DNA of 64,000 nucleotides from Acanthopleura granulata (GCA_016165875.1 JABBOT010000080.1:6988759-7052758), one strand, 5' to 3'. Positions 42,176-53,600 are shown, numbered from the stretch's first letter. Notes: a model not told the origin generated them from the sequence alone. Program-made: numbers and translations.

Positions 42176-43284
42176 ATTTGGCCATTTCAAAGTGGAACAA
42201 CAACTACAGCAGTGAAAATGCGTCTGTCGTTTTGTACATTGACTCTTAGTATACTCTAATCACCCCCACCCCCAAGGTGCACTCCCAACTCATATACTGT
42301 TATATACATATACCTAATTCTGTTTAAGCCATGGGGCTAGGGGGAGCGTAAGTTGTTACTTTTTAAACACTTACATGAGCAGTTAGAATAAAACCCTAAC
42401 TCGGGTATATTGACGAGTGGCCGGATTTCATCGGTAACGTATGACCGTTTGCCCACTATCACGCTGTCGTCACTGCTCTGCTTTTACTCTCGGTGCCGTG
42501 GCCTTTTATGTTTGATACGATTGTCGTAACATCATGACTCGTAACAAGGAAATGATCTAAATACGGCATGATGTCACGTGTGTTCTTAGGCTGTGACCAC
42601 CTGGGGTTAAAACTCCGGGATACCCCACTCTCTAAAAGCTGGGAAGATTAACCACGGACAAAAGCTTTGCCTAAAATAAATCAAGTTCTGTATGTATAGG
42701 GTGGTTGGATGGAGCCTTGGAGGCATCATGTTTTGGAGTGAGGGTATTTGTCCAGCGTTGTCACGTGAAGCCGCTTAAGTCATACGGAGCCATAAACTGG
42801 CACCGTATACCGCCAGGTGACGTAACACTGAGCTCAAAGATCCAGGATAGATAAGCAGACTTGCATACATGCACATGGCCTTTTGGTCTTATGAACCATT
42901 CTGAAAAAAAAGGGTAAAATGACTTGCCGAAAATTGCTGATGCAGAACAACATAATAAAACCGGTGAAGCAACTACAGTGATAGTTATAGCTGGCAACAT
43001 GGTCAAACGTAACCTGGGAAATCTGGCCTCTCTTCAGTTTACGTGGATTTTTTCAAAACGCTTTCACCATTTTCTTTGCTGTTTGTTGAGCATGGAGTTT
43101 TCACGTGCAGCCATCATTGTTGAACATGTCTGTCACAATTCTTGTCACTTATAGCATACCTGGCGAAGGGCCATGTGAACGTGTATAAAAACCTGGCATT
43201 CAGTTTGTCTCCACACAAACAGGACCGACTGCCGCAGTGTTAGCAAAAAACTAGAGAGAATTTATAACATGTACAGAGGCGTTT
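42176..43284. other. Non-coding stretch with one shared dispersed block
   Basis: No gene recognised. It contains a C-rich tract near 42,262-42,272 and, at 42,433-42,502, a block resembling 54,408-54,487 (listed separately). Confidence 0.45.
42433..42502. repeat. Dispersed repeat shared with 54.4 kb
   Basis: The order of short words (GGTAA...CGTATGACCGTTTGCC, then CGCTGTCGTCACTG, then CTCTCGGTGCCGTG) is repeated with substitutions and small gaps at 54,408-54,487. By eye the match covers about 70 bp. No terminal structure was found, so the element type is unknown. Confidence 0.5.
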
Positions 43285-43473
43285 CTCAAAAAAAATCTTC
43301 CCTTAAATCAGCAATCTGAGGGATGACGGATTGCCTTTCCGTTAATCTAACTGATTACCCCTTTCCTCGTAACAAATTAATCCGTAATCAGGGACGAAGC
43401 AGTCCGAAAGATCAAAGGAAAGGCAAACCGTCATCCCTCAGATAGCTGAGTTATTGGGAGATTTTTTCAGGGA
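43285..43473. mobile_element. FB1 fold-back element, copy 1 (MITE-like)
   Basis: The two halves are inverted. The left arm has ATCTGAGGGATGACGG followed by TTGCCTTTCC, and the right arm carries the reverse complement with one mismatch over about 26 nt. The match continues outward through AAAATCTTCCCTT-type termini, so arms reach roughly 55 nt around a centre containing AATTAATCCG. It has no open frame. Related copies lie at 47.3, 58.8 and 59.9 kb. A non-autonomous DNA transposon is the likely class; the mobilising transposase is not in this window. Confidence 0.75.
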
Positions 43474-43865
43474 CGTAACAAACATGCGCTTAACAATCGT
43501 GAATTATACCGAAAGTTTCACGTCAGAAATCGCCAATTATCAAAAGAACGTTAAACATAAAATCACAAAGCCATAAAGAACGAAGGAAGCATAAAACGAT
43601 TAAAGTAGCCTACATATATAAGCTGAAATCGTGTAAAGGGAAGCTAGCAAGTTGGTGACATCTGGTGTCACCGACATGTTATAACCAAGCGCTTCTTTTT
43701 TGAGAGAATCTGTAATTTGGTTTTGGATGCACATATCTATGTAACCACCCTGGTCATTTTTGTTCACCATTACACTACATACATGTATTCCCTGTGAAGA
43801 AAAGTAAATCACATTTTGTTCTTCATTCTTCCAGTCAGCAGCTGAAGTTGGTTGATTGATTAATT

Positions 43866-44047
43866 GATTGATTGATTGATATATTTATTTATTTATTTAT
43901 TTCATTGATTGGTGTTTTACGCCGTACTCAAGAGTGTTTCACTTTTACGACGGCGGCCAGCATTATGGTGATAGGAAACCCGGTTGAGCCCTGGAGAAAC
44001 CCACGACCATACCCAGGTTGCTGGCAGACCTTACCATGTACGGCCCA
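43866..44047 (-). mobile_element. SINE-A copy 6, partial, beside (TTGA)n
   Basis: Minus-strand tail and core (GTTTTACGCCGTACTCAAGA to GCAGACCTTACCATGTACGG), truncated before the tRNA-like head. The (TTTA)n tail is preceded at about 43,850-43,880 by a second simple repeat, TTGA/GATT, probably grown from the tail. Confidence 0.8.
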
Positions 44048-45015
44048 AAGGAGGAGGTATGATAGGGCGAGAAATCTGCCCCTGGTCGGTACGATAAATT
44101 GATCACAAAAAGAAGAAAAAAATTGCTACATTAATCTTTCTTTAATTTCAACATATGTAGTACATGAGTGTATATGATTTGGCCAAAAAAGTATAGATTT
44201 TTTATTCCACGAAAATGTTACAGTCAACTGTAAATGCCCCATTGTTGGTTCGCACCTGTCTTGTCATTTCCATGAAAATGTGTTTTGTCTTACATACACA
44301 GTTCTGTAATGATATCATATAATTAAACATTTTAAAAACCAAACAGTTGATGAAATTACCAATCGATCTCATATGTACTACATCTTTCATCTATAGGTAG
44401 CTCTTTGGCGGCAAGGGCTCGACCTGCTGCAAGCAATTACTTTCATCACTGAATTATAATAATGATACACTGGTATTGTATTATATTCACATTCTGTAAT
44501 ATCAGTGCATCGTGCAATTCTGTTGACAATTATAATTTACAGAAATGTAATGTAGAAAACTAAAGCTTGGTTAGGTCCTTAGAAAAGGGGACGACAAACC
44601 TTATATCAGATTGTAGTGTTAAATAAAATCAGTGACAAATATCAAATGTTGAATACCAAACAACAGTCCGTATGCCGCCTTCGGTTCAAATAACTCTATT
44701 GCCTCTGACCCGGTTTGCGGTTAACTTATGATTGACAGTCGTCACAGACAAACTAATTGATTTCTGTCTACACCAGGTAGTGCTAGCCATGGGTACTTTC
44801 AGCGCCTTATGATACCTCCTCCTTTGTCAATAATGCTTCGAACACATCGAATTCTTGGTCATGGGATTTGTCGTTTATTACGTTTGCTGATAACTTGTAA
44901 GCACGTTATCGCTAATACTACAGTAGATTGGGATAAATTGATTTTGTTACCTGTAAAAATTCTTGGATGAACATTCCCTAGGCCCATCCATCTAACTGTC
45001 CAAGAACTGACCATC

Positions 45016-45016
<1 letters not shown>
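44048..45016. other. Non-coding stretch
   Basis: A small imperfect hairpin lies at 44,463-44,511, with arms GATACACTGGTATT and AATATCAGTGCATC. No gene or other family recognised. Confidence 0.45.
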
Positions 45017-45054
<38 letters not shown>

Positions 45055-45056
45055 AA
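45017..45056. repeat. (AAAT)n microsatellite
   Basis: About ten uninterrupted AAAT/ATAA tetranucleotide units. No SINE core is attached on the left side, so it may be an orphan tail or an independent microsatellite. Confidence 0.95.
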
Positions 45057-45284
45057 TCTATTCCTCAATTCTTATACAGCATATACACTTCCAGAAACGT
45101 CCGTGGTTTTGCTACTCTAAATCCGGTTTTTCTACGATGGTTTTACCACTCCAGTTGCCCTGGTGGTAAAACACCCATAATAGGAGAAACAAGTGATGTG
45201 TGTGGGGCTCACGTATTACTTCACAAGATGATGTTACGGCCATTACAAGGATAAATCCTGACAGGAAGTTGTCATGCGTTTTAC

Positions 45285-45335
45285 CGTAATTGTACACACA
45301 AAAAAAGAACCGTAATTGTACACAAAAAAAAGAAA
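45285..45335. repeat. Short tandem duplication, ~25 bp unit
   Basis: The unit CCGTAATTGTACACA followed by an A run and GAA occurs twice in direct succession, differing by a CA and A-run length. A recent local duplication by slippage is likely. Confidence 0.8.
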
Positions 45336-45539
45336 ACAGAACAGTTTACATGTATATATAGTGTTGGTCAAAGCTCCAAAGAGATGTGTACAGCTGCGTC
45401 CAGAGGTCAGTTTAGCACAAGATAATTAATCTGTTATTAATTGTTGTTATCTGTAATACTTGCATTGGTATTGACCCGAGGTCCAAGGTTATACTAGAAG
45501 GCTACTATATATACCAAGATTATTATAACAGATCCAATG

Positions 45540-45905
45540 AGCTCGTAAGGGCGTAATCGGCACTTTGAGTGGTTCAAGAATATTTCGCTTATACGATGAT
45601 CGGGTTTGGGAAGATCCGTGTTCAATTCCGGATCGTGTCATACCAGAAACTGAAAAACGGGACTGGTTGCTGCCTAGCTTGGCGCTTAGCACTGAAACGT
45701 TAGAGCAAGGAAACAGGACTGGTCGGCCCGGTGTCAGTCTAATGTGACTGAATGGGCTGGGTGTCATGTCTGGTGTCTTCGGCATGATGCTCCAATGGCG
45801 GCAGCACTTTGGTGACATGGGCTCGCCCTGCCACAAGAAGACACAGTATATATACACGTATTCTAAGGTCTCATGTGTCGCCATACAACTGAAATATTGT
45901 AGAGT
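45540..45905 (+). mobile_element. SINE-B copy 1, chimeric head
   Basis: Plus-strand copy of the second SINE family. Diagnostic blocks in order are GACTGGTTGCTGCC, GCACTGAAACGTTAGAGCAA, the core GGGTGTCATGTCTGGTGTCT, GCCACAAGAAGACACAG and a tail like GAGTACGACGACCATAAC. A B-box-like GTGTTCAATTCCGG remains. In place of the expected head there is a 26-bp piece nearly identical to the SINE-A tail in its reverse orientation (45,574-45,599). Confidence 0.75.
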
Positions 45906-45930
45906 ACGACGACCATAACAGTTTTTTTAA

Positions 45931-46421
45931 AGGAAGAGACCACATAAAAATGAGGTTATGGTGAGTGAAAAAAACTGCATCTGAAAATACCTTCACTGAT
46001 GTTTTTTAGATTATTTTAAACCAAAATGAACGCAGTCAAATGTTTTGATTACTTTGTGGGTTTTATGGACCATATTAATGATATGGCTCACCAGTGACGT
46101 CACGCCGACTTTTCTTTTCCCCTAAAGCCGAAATTTAATGTCTTGTTAGAGTTTTCATACACTGGTAAACATTACAGGAGTACTCTTCACAAGAAATTTA
46201 TTCAGAGTTGAACATAAAGGTGTACACAAGATTGTGTAACGTCACTGGTGAACCATGCACTTTATTAATATGGTCCATAAAACCGCAATACACAATCGCA
46301 ATATTTGATCGCGTTTAATTTGGTGAAAAAAAAATCTAAAAAAATTAGTAAATGTATTTTCAAATATAGTTTTTCAGGATCTTTTCACTGACCATAACTT
46401 CATTTTTGGTTGGTCTTTGCG
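45931..46421. mobile_element. Large fold-back element with ~170-185 bp arms
   Basis: The left arm (about 45,931-46,103) and right arm (about 46,236-46,421) are inverted copies. Shared blocks include TTTTATGGACCATATTAAT near the inner part, CACCAGTGACGT at the inner end, GAAAATAC midway and AAAAATGAGGTTATGG / AAAAATGAAGTTATGG near the outer end. Arms differ by scattered substitutions and small gaps. The ~130 bp centre has no open frame. The structure fits a non-autonomous DNA transposon or fold-back element. No target-site duplication could be fixed, and no second copy is in the window. Confidence 0.75.
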
Positions 46422-46589
46422 ATCAAAGACTATGCATGTCCTGCATAGACTGGCCGTCATCATCAGTTATTTTGAAACCGACGTTAATTATAAAGCAGCT
46501 AATATCCCGTAATCTCGAACTGACCCCCTCCCCTCCATTGTAACGATGGACCGTGGTCGGTTGTAACACAGACTTGTACAAAATCATTT

Positions 46590-46690
46590 TGATGTGGTGT
46601 TCAACTTCGCAGTCAAAAATTTTGGTTCATACGACGACAGTTAGCACTACTGGTAAACCATTGACCTTCGGCAGGTACCTGGCCACATGA
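46590..46690 (-). mobile_element. Degenerate SINE tail/core fragment
   Basis: A weak match to SINE-type sequence in tail-first orientation: TGGTTCATACGACGACAG, GCACTACTGGTAAACC and GACCTTCGGCAGGTACCTG. The last phrase resembles 60,920-60,942, which suggests an older SINE family related to SINE-A in its tail. Confidence 0.35.
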
Positions 46691-47050
46691 TCATGAAGCT
46701 GTCTTAATCTTAACGTTTGGTATTATTTTAAACTTACATTTGAATTTAAATGTTACATCTGGATTTTGTCTGATGTGGAGGCAAGACTAATTGTTAGTGT
46801 TCAAATAAAATTCCTTAAAGTGTGTCAGAATTTTAGAGCTTTAAACTATTTTAAGTTAAGGTTATTTTTTTGATTTAAGTCGATGTAGACAGCTTCATGA
46901 TCATGTGACTTGACAAGTGTTTTGGTTTCACAGTTCATGGTCATAAAGAGTTTGAGTGCAGCGAAAGGAACGTTTGATATAGTTGACTTTGCCATACAGG
47001 CGCCATGTGATATTACAGAATGTACTGCGTGTAAACTCCGATTGATCTGG
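46691..47050. other. Non-coding spacer
   Basis: Short frames only. It lies between a degenerate SINE fragment and a partial SINE-A copy. Confidence 0.45.
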
Positions 47051-47241
47051 TCTTTTTATTTGTTTATTTGATGGCTGTGTTACCGTGTATACTCAAGAAT
47101 ATTTCAATTATACGATGGCGACCAGAAATATATGGTGGGAGGAAACCTAGTAGAGCCAGGGGGAAACATACACACGGCTATCGGCAGACCTTCTCACGTT
47201 TGGCCGGAGAGGAAGCCAGCATGAGCTGAACTTGAACCCAG
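47051..47241 (-). mobile_element. SINE-A copy 7, diverged and partial
   Basis: Minus-strand copy with the tail altered (TTACCGTGTATACTCAAGAA), core GGTGGGAGGAAACCTAG, an internal deletion where other copies read CCATCCGCAGGTTGCTGG, then GGCCGGAGAGGAAGCCAGCA. The tRNA-like head is missing. Greater divergence suggests an older insertion. Confidence 0.75.
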
Positions 47242-47327
47242 GCCTATGCATGTAGAAAACACCGATGTCATCAATAAATAAAACAGAAAATTATGATCCC
47301 CTAAAACCGGAAACCGGCAAATCAAAC

Positions 47328-47500
47328 CCTCAAAAAATCTTCCGTTAAATCCGTTATTCAGGGATGACCGGTTGCTTTTCCTTTAATATAACGGACTAAT
47401 CCGTTTCTGGTAACGAATAACTCCGTTCCTGATAACGGATTAATCCGTTAGATCCACGGAAAGCAGTGCATTATCCCTCAAGTATATTTTTTAACGGTTG
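47328..47500. mobile_element. FB1 fold-back element, copy 2
   Basis: Same plan as copy 1: left terminus CTCAAAAAATCTTCCGTTAA, then CAGGGATGACCGGTTGCTTT, and a right arm with CATTATCCCTCAAGTA and a T-run. The interior repeats ATCCGTT/AACGGAT and includes a perfect 18-nt palindrome, TAACGGATTAATCCGTTA. Arms are less well matched than in copy 1. Confidence 0.7.
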
Positions 47501-47713
47501 CTTTCTGATGGAACCAGCGCCTAATTCCATTAAAGCCAGAATATACATGTATATAGGCCTAGGCTTCATTATGATATGAGCATGGCGATAAATATCTACC
47601 ATGGCATCTCTTTACCATGCGTTGTCATAGATTGGGGCCCCGTACGCATGCCTGTAAAATTAAGATTTTCAGACTACAGTCGTCACTTCAAGAATTCTAA
47701 CTTATCAAATAAA

Positions 47714-47878
47714 TTCTCCTCTCCTACCATACGTGGGAAGGTCTGGCAGCAACCTGAGAATGGTCGTGGGTTTCCCCCGGGCTTTCCTGGGTTTCCTCCC
47801 ACCATAATGTTGGCCGCCGATTATAAGTGAAATATTCTTGAGTACGGCGTAAAACACCAATCAAATAAATAAATAAAT
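47714..47878 (+). mobile_element. SINE-A copy 8, head-truncated, with shared 3' flank
   Basis: Plus-strand copy starting in the core (CCATACGTGGGAAGGTCTGG) and ending with the intact tail ACACCAATCAAATAAATAAA. The sequence directly after the tail (47,879-47,912) recurs next to copy 12 at 62.1 kb, so the two copies share more than the SINE itself. Confidence 0.85.
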
Positions 47879-48024
47879 CGACACCATTTCTCCTAAATGT
47901 TGTTCAGTACATAACTCCATATGCCAAATTGAAAAATATAAGCTAGATGGAACTAATTCGTATACTCTTTGGTGAAGTAGCAGACGTAGAAAACGAGAGA
48001 TTCAATGGATAAAAACCCGTAAAA

Positions 48025-48475
48025 GACTGATCGATTCATTCATTCATTGAATGATGGATTCCTGTTTAACACCGTGGTCAAGAGATTTTTACTCATTTAT
48101 CCACTCGCATCTATTCATTTATGTGTTCATTTTTTGTTCATTCATGCATTCACGTATGCATTCGGTCGTTTGGTCATTCAGTTAGTTAATCAGTCTGTCA
48201 CTAAGTCAGTCATTGGTAGACCCATCCATCCACCCATGCATCCATCCATGTATCCATTTATGTATCCATTTTATGCATCCATCCATGTATCCATTTATGC
48301 ATCCATCCACGTATCCATTTATGCATCTATCCATTTATGCATCCATCCACGTATCCATTTAGGCATCGATTCACGTATCCATTTACGCGTCCATCCATGT
48401 ATCCATTTATGTATCTATCCTGCATCCATTTATGCGTCCATTTATCCGCACATCCATATTCATTCATTCATTCAT
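48025..48475. repeat. CATT/CATCCATC-type minisatellite with ~24 bp higher-order unit
   Basis: It begins as loose CATTCATT repeats and becomes, at about 48,220-48,445, a tandem array whose unit reads CATCCATCCATGTATCCATT plus TATG. The 164-codon open frame across it (rich in His, Ile, Pro, Tyr and Ser) results from the repeat period being a multiple of three and is not evidence for a gene. Confidence 0.85.
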
Positions 48476-48526
48476 TCGTTGAATTTTTTGAGTATAGCAT
48501 TAACGGTCAATCAAATCAATCAGTTG
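48476..48526 (+). mobile_element. Degenerate SINE-A-like tail
   Basis: GAATTTTTTGAGTATAGC, then ATTAACGGTCAATCAAATCA, parallels the SINE-A tail GAATATTCTTGAGTACGGCG and CACCAATCAAATAAA. Only the tail is present. Confidence 0.4.
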
Positions 48527-49370
48527 AACATTTATTCATAGAGTCATATGTCAACGATCTCCCTACAGCGAGCCATCAGGGGCCAGTTATAACCCGCCCC
48601 TGCCCTCCCATCCCCCACCTACTCCTCCCCCACCCCCACATCCTCTCCACCACACCACATCCCCACACTTCCCCTGTACCAATACCTTAGACACACCTAT
48701 ACACCTGTGTTGTCCCGTCACCTTCTCATCGGTTTTAATACACCTTTGTTTTTATAAGACAGCCTATAGATTTTCTTAGGCCGCGCCTGTTGAATGTCAT
48801 GTGCCTCTTGAGTCGATGTCGGAATTCATCCAGATGTCAGTCTAAACCGTTGTTTGCTCAAGACAACTCTATATAAAGCTATATAGTAATCTACTTGTAG
48901 AATTACCTGTTTTACAGCTCTGGCTAAACTCTAGGGTACTCATACAAGCCAGGATTTATCAGTACTTGTAATATGTACACAACTGTCTTGTTAACTTATA
49001 TGGATGTGATAAATGGCATTTATATAAATTCAGGAGACCTATAGACTATATATATATATTAAAAGAATGGCAACCCCTTGGCCAAGTCGGATATGTGCCA
49101 ATGTCAAAGTGGAAAAAAAAAAGAACTAACGAAACAAACTTGCCAGTCATATAATTTCTGGATTTGACTCGTTTGTAAACACAGCCTAAAGAACGGAGGA
49201 TTTCACACAGATACAGAGACACAAGGGGATCGGCAGATATGCAAAGAGAACAGGCAGAAATAATATAGATAGGGAAATCAGTGCTGAGGACAGATGGCCA
49301 TGAGACCAATATTATAGGCTATGAATTCATGAAATCCTTAACTAACAACTGCACACGTTGCACATGTTTT
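48527..49370. other. Non-coding stretch, C-rich near left end
   Basis: Contains a C-rich, GT-poor interval at 48,590-48,690 and AT microsatellite near 49,050. No gene recognised. Confidence 0.45.
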
Positions 49371-49585
49371 GAAACATGCATGTCTATCGCCGATTTTCGC
49401 GTCATGTCAATTCCACACGGCAGGTAGATATCAGAATATATTAGACCAAATTTGGTATAAAGATTGAATTTGTCCTATATATTCAAATTTAGTATAGAGA
49501 CTTAATTTGTTCTATATATTCCAATATGTATATGGCGAGTGAAATTGCTATGACGCGAAAATCCGCGATATACATGTATGTTTCT
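49371..49585. mobile_element. Fold-back element, second type
   Basis: The left arm (49,371-49,416) contains GATTTTCGCGTCATG and the right arm (49,539-49,585) contains its inverse, CATGACGCGAAAATC-like TATGACGCGAAAATCC. The arms match over about 45-48 nt with scattered substitutions. The centre holds two direct copies of a ~42 bp AT-rich unit ending GTTCTATATATTC or GTCCTATATATTC. No open frame. It is unlike FB1 and the 46 kb element in sequence, so a third fold-back family is likely. Confidence 0.65.
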
Positions 49586-50700
49586 AAATGATGACATATC
49601 TGTAATAGGTATGGATGCCAGTCCAACTCGAAATCGCCTCCAAGCTTAATTAAAGGATGTAAACAAACGATTTATGAACGCGGGTTCCATGGATTAAAAG
49701 GTGTATACGTTTGGTATCTGCACGGCGTCCTGTTGTTATTTCACGCCTTGTAAAAAAATATGGACAAAGTGCGAACGTTTAGAGAAACAGTACATGGCTT
49801 CGAAAGTCTTTCCCTGGAGCAAATCTCATGCTATATAAGCCTATTTACCCTTGCGTGTATTTAGGCTATTTATGAGCGAGCGCCTATATATATATACTTA
49901 TATGGGCGACATGCTTAGAATTTCCTGGTTTCCTCCACAGGGATGGTTTACTTCCTGTTGACTTAGCACTGTGTACCGAATGCCATTCTTTGGTAGCGAA
50001 ACGTCCTGCCTCAGTGTCGCTCAACAGATGGTTAGTCGCTCGGCTCTTCAACTCAGGAAACCGAAACTCAATACTTCCCGACTGGGCCCGTGGTAAATCG
50101 CGGGGAGCCCATACAATACATGTATACAGTGTAGATATGCAGGAATCGCGTGCGGATACAACCACTGCCTGAAGAGAGATTCTCCAATGCAAGTAACAAG
50201 AGCTGTTGATAATCCCTCACGCTCCTCTCGTATATAGAACTGAGCCTTAAGTTATACCTCTTCAAAACACTGCCATGCAAATATCATCAAAGATAATCGG
50301 TGTATTGTTTTCATGCTTATGGTTTTCTCATTGGTCATTGTGTAGTCTTAAATACTCATGCATGAAACGGGGTGTTTCTAACTTTATATATTCTCTTAAA
50401 ACGTAAATATTATATATAATTTCAATAAAGTTAAATTCCCAATATTTTGGCAGTAGCGAAGGAAGGAAAGCATTTATAAGGTGATGTTAGCACCTTTTTA
50501 AAACATTACAAATTTAACATTTTAATTTTAAAATGCTTAGTAAATAATCTAATCTAAATCTATATTATGTGAAATATACAATTTTAACTGTTGTCTTTGG
50601 AATTATAAATGTTCAAGTTATGTCATAAAACATGATGTTGTTGTGGCCTGCAAACAACTATTATGCTATAATTTTTACGTCGCGCTCATCAATCATTCAG
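49586..50700. other. Non-coding stretch
   Basis: A tRNA-like phrase occurs near 50,030-50,060 but forms no complete tRNA. The 50,380-50,620 part is very AT-rich. No gene recognised. Confidence 0.45.
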
Positions 50701-50944
50701 TGGTCCTCCGCGGTTGAGGAGATTCAACGTAATGGCCTACGTGCCTATCACAAATGCGATCGGCGTGAGTTCAGTCCCAGCTCACACTGGCCTCCTCTCT
50801 GGTCGTATGTGGAAATGCCCGCAAGCAACCTGCGGATCGTCGTGGGTTTCCCTGGGACTGCTACGTTTCCTCGCACCATAATGCTGGCCCCGTCGTATAA
50901 GTGAAATATTCTTGAGTACCGCATAAAACGCCAATCAAATAAAT
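50701..50944 (+). mobile_element. SINE-A copy 9, diverged, near full length
   Basis: Plus-strand copy. The head is degenerate (GTCCTCCGCGGTTGAGGAGA), and a B-box-like GTGAGTTCAGTCCC, a core with CTGCGGATCGTCGTGGGTTT and the tail GTATAAGTGAAATATTCTTG to CCAATCAAATAAAT are present. Substitutions are more frequent than in copies 2, 3 and 4. Confidence 0.85.
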
Positions 50945-52596
50945 CAGTCAATCAGTTATTACGCCGTGTATGATATTTTAAATTTACACTTCGAGAATGT
51001 CGACAATTTACCATTGGCGTCGACCTGATTTCAATCCCATATATCTTGTCATACTTATTTATTTATCTATTTGGTCGACGTTTGAATTCATGCGTGCATG
51101 CATGGAAGTAAACCACAGAACTTGCTTCGTCAAGTACGTGACATACTTGGAAAATGCCATATACAGAGCATAGAGTAAAGACGCCCTGTCGTAATTTCTT
51201 AAAAAGATGTAAATGCGTTCTCGAGAAAGTCAATGTGATTCTTTTTTTATCAACATAAACCACATTGTATATAATAAAGGTAACATTACTAGCTGAATCA
51301 GAAAATCATGCAGCAAACCAGAATGGTGCATAGTGATAGCATATTTGCTTACAAGGAAGCAGATTCGCCAAAAGAAAGTTAAAAAAATTATTTTCAAAAT
51401 ATATATAAATACAGCATATTTGCATGGCACTGATGGGACGAGTCCATTAACTGTGTCGCAAGGTGGTCTGATATTCGATGTTTCAATTATAGAGTAAGAG
51501 AACCTTCATGTACCTTTCGCTTTTTCATTTTGAGGCAGCCGAATGAGGTGTGGGGGGGGGGGAGTGGGTTGGTGTGGTCTTGGGTGGAATAAGGTAGGAC
51601 CTGTTCGGAGAAATGTATAGTAAAGCCTGTATCGTGGAAAGAAACCTGGTGGTACACGGATAGAAACAGCGCAAGTTTTTTTGTTTTTTTTTTTCTGAAA
51701 AACCTGGCACTCTCCGTGCAGATGAAAAAGTCTGCAAAAATCCAGTAATTGTATAGAATATCAGTCACGGACATGTTGTGTATAATTGTACTGCTGAAAT
51801 CGACTGTTCATTTTCAAAAACTACGCACGCATTGCTCTGAAATGAAGTCATGACACGAACAATCCCTCTGTGGACCGTCTCAGCTAAAGCTTCTAGGTGT
51901 AATTTTTAACTTCATAGATAAAAATTTTGAGGTATTCTTTCCCGCAACGACGTGGTTGACGTAGAGTTGTGCCCTTCGTTTTTTTCCCGCACATGGTGAC
52001 TAGCATCAACGCTGAACTCAACACGACCCTCTTGCAATGCTTCGGTAATATGTTATCATTTTGACCATGTAACGCCGTGTCAGTGGCGAGACTGAACAAC
52101 TGACGATATACACAGCTTAGGCCCAAGTTACCTGAGGTGGGAAAAGTTGCCCATTACTGTTCACCGAAATGATATAATGCTTATAAAGGTGGCCGTTTTG
52201 TTTCTATACAACATTGTCGATGTGCATATATACGTATATACGGGAATCCTCCTGACTCAGCCACCGATTAGGTCATTTGGATGAAATGTAGGAATAATTG
52301 TGCAGTTTTATACTTTAAACGCCAAAGGAATGGGTGCAAGATTGGTAATGGTATTACAGCCATTTTATGGGAGGTTCGGAAGCGAAGTGTAGATACGCAA
52401 GCATTGCTACATACATTGTTTTATTCATAGTTCAAAGTTTTAACGTGTGTTTCATATAGTACGTGTGTCGTTTACGTATAACAATCTGTCGATGTTGTCA
52501 TAAGTTGGCTGGCTTGATAAAGATGTAAAAATGTATCAGTAGAAATGGTTTGTCACTGGAATGTGAACTGGGGTTGGGTGTGGGATGGGGTGGGAG
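50945..52596. other. Non-coding stretch
   Basis: Contains a G tract near 51,552-51,561 and a T/A tract near 51,675-51,695. Frames are short and unrecognised on both strands. Confidence 0.45.
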
Positions 52597-52890
52597 CAGT
52601 GAGTGAGTGAGTGATTGGGGTTTAACATCGTACTTAACAATGTTTCAGTGGCGAGTCCTTCTGGTGTGTGCATATAGTGTGTCTTCTTGTGGCAGGTCGA
52701 ATCCACACCGCCAAAATGCTGCCGCCACTGAAACATCATTCCGAAGACACCAGACATGACACCCCGCTCAGTCACATTATACTGACACCGTTCCGACCAG
52801 TCCTGTTCCCTTGCTCTAACCTCTCATTGCTGAACCCCAAGCGAGGCAGCAACAAGTACCATTTTCAAAGTCTTTGGTATGACCGGATGA
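52597..52890 (-). mobile_element. SINE-B copy 2
   Basis: Minus-strand copy. The left edge is a (GAGT)n tail, followed by GTTTAACATCGTAC, TGTCTTCTTGTGGCAGG, the core AGACACCAGACATGACACCC and CCTGTTCCCTTGCTCTAACC. The head is poorly preserved. The tail microsatellite reads (TCAC)n in element orientation. Confidence 0.75.
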
Positions 52891-53352
52891 GTTGGGCTAA
52901 GTTTCAGATGTGGGGTGGGATTGCAATGTGTGGTTAAACACCAAATGTCGTGAAAATTTGAACCTCCTGATCTTATATTCCAAACAATTGTTACAGCGTA
53001 ATCATATACCCCATATGTTCACATAAGAATAATATTCCATCACATTGTTTCATTCTACAAGACATGTCGACATTTCGCCGTGCGCAAGGATTACAAGCAA
53101 TGGACCTACATACGAAGGATATTTTTGAATACTTTTCGAATTTTCTCCTTTATTATATATACATATACACTTAGGTAATTTTCAGGCAAATGTATATGTA
53201 GGTATAATACATACACATATAAGTGCAAAATTTTGGGCGTGTTCAGTTCCATTATTAAGTCGATCCATTTGATTAGCTTTGTTCTGCAAGTAATAGCTTC
53301 CGGGAAGTGTTTGATTTGATTGTACAACATACAGGCCTCAACTTCCTGGAAA

Positions 53353-53600
53353 TATTTATTTATTTATTTATTCAAGAATATTTAACTTTTACGGCAATGG
53401 CCAGCATTATGGTGGAAGGAAATCGGGCAGAGCGCGGGGGAAACCCACGACCATCCGCGGGTTGCTTGCAGATCTTCCCACTTACGGGCGGAGAGGAAGC
53501 CAGCATGAACTGGACTTAAATTCACAGCGATCGCATTGGTGGGAGGCTTAGGGGTCACTGCGCTGCTCTAGCGCGCTAACCGACTGAGCCACGGAAGCCC
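53353..53600 (-). mobile_element. SINE-A copy 10 with target-site duplication and tail deletion
   Basis: Minus-strand copy complete at its tRNA-like head (CGACTGAGCCACGGAAGCCC). The tail lacks about 23 bp normally found between (TTTA)n and TCAAGAATATTT. Flanks TCCTGGAAAT (from 53,344) and TCCTGGAAGT (53,601-53,610) form a plausible target-site duplication with one mismatch, so the element boundaries are well supported. Confidence 0.88.

Noticed and set aside
45489..45884. 131-codon minus-strand frame
   Set aside because: It lies inside SINE-B copy 1; its similarity to the frame at 52.7 kb reflects the shared repeat.
48047..48541. 164-codon frame rich in His, Ile, Pro and Tyr
   Set aside because: It is the translation of a CATC/CATT minisatellite with a 24 bp period, which keeps a frame open without selection.
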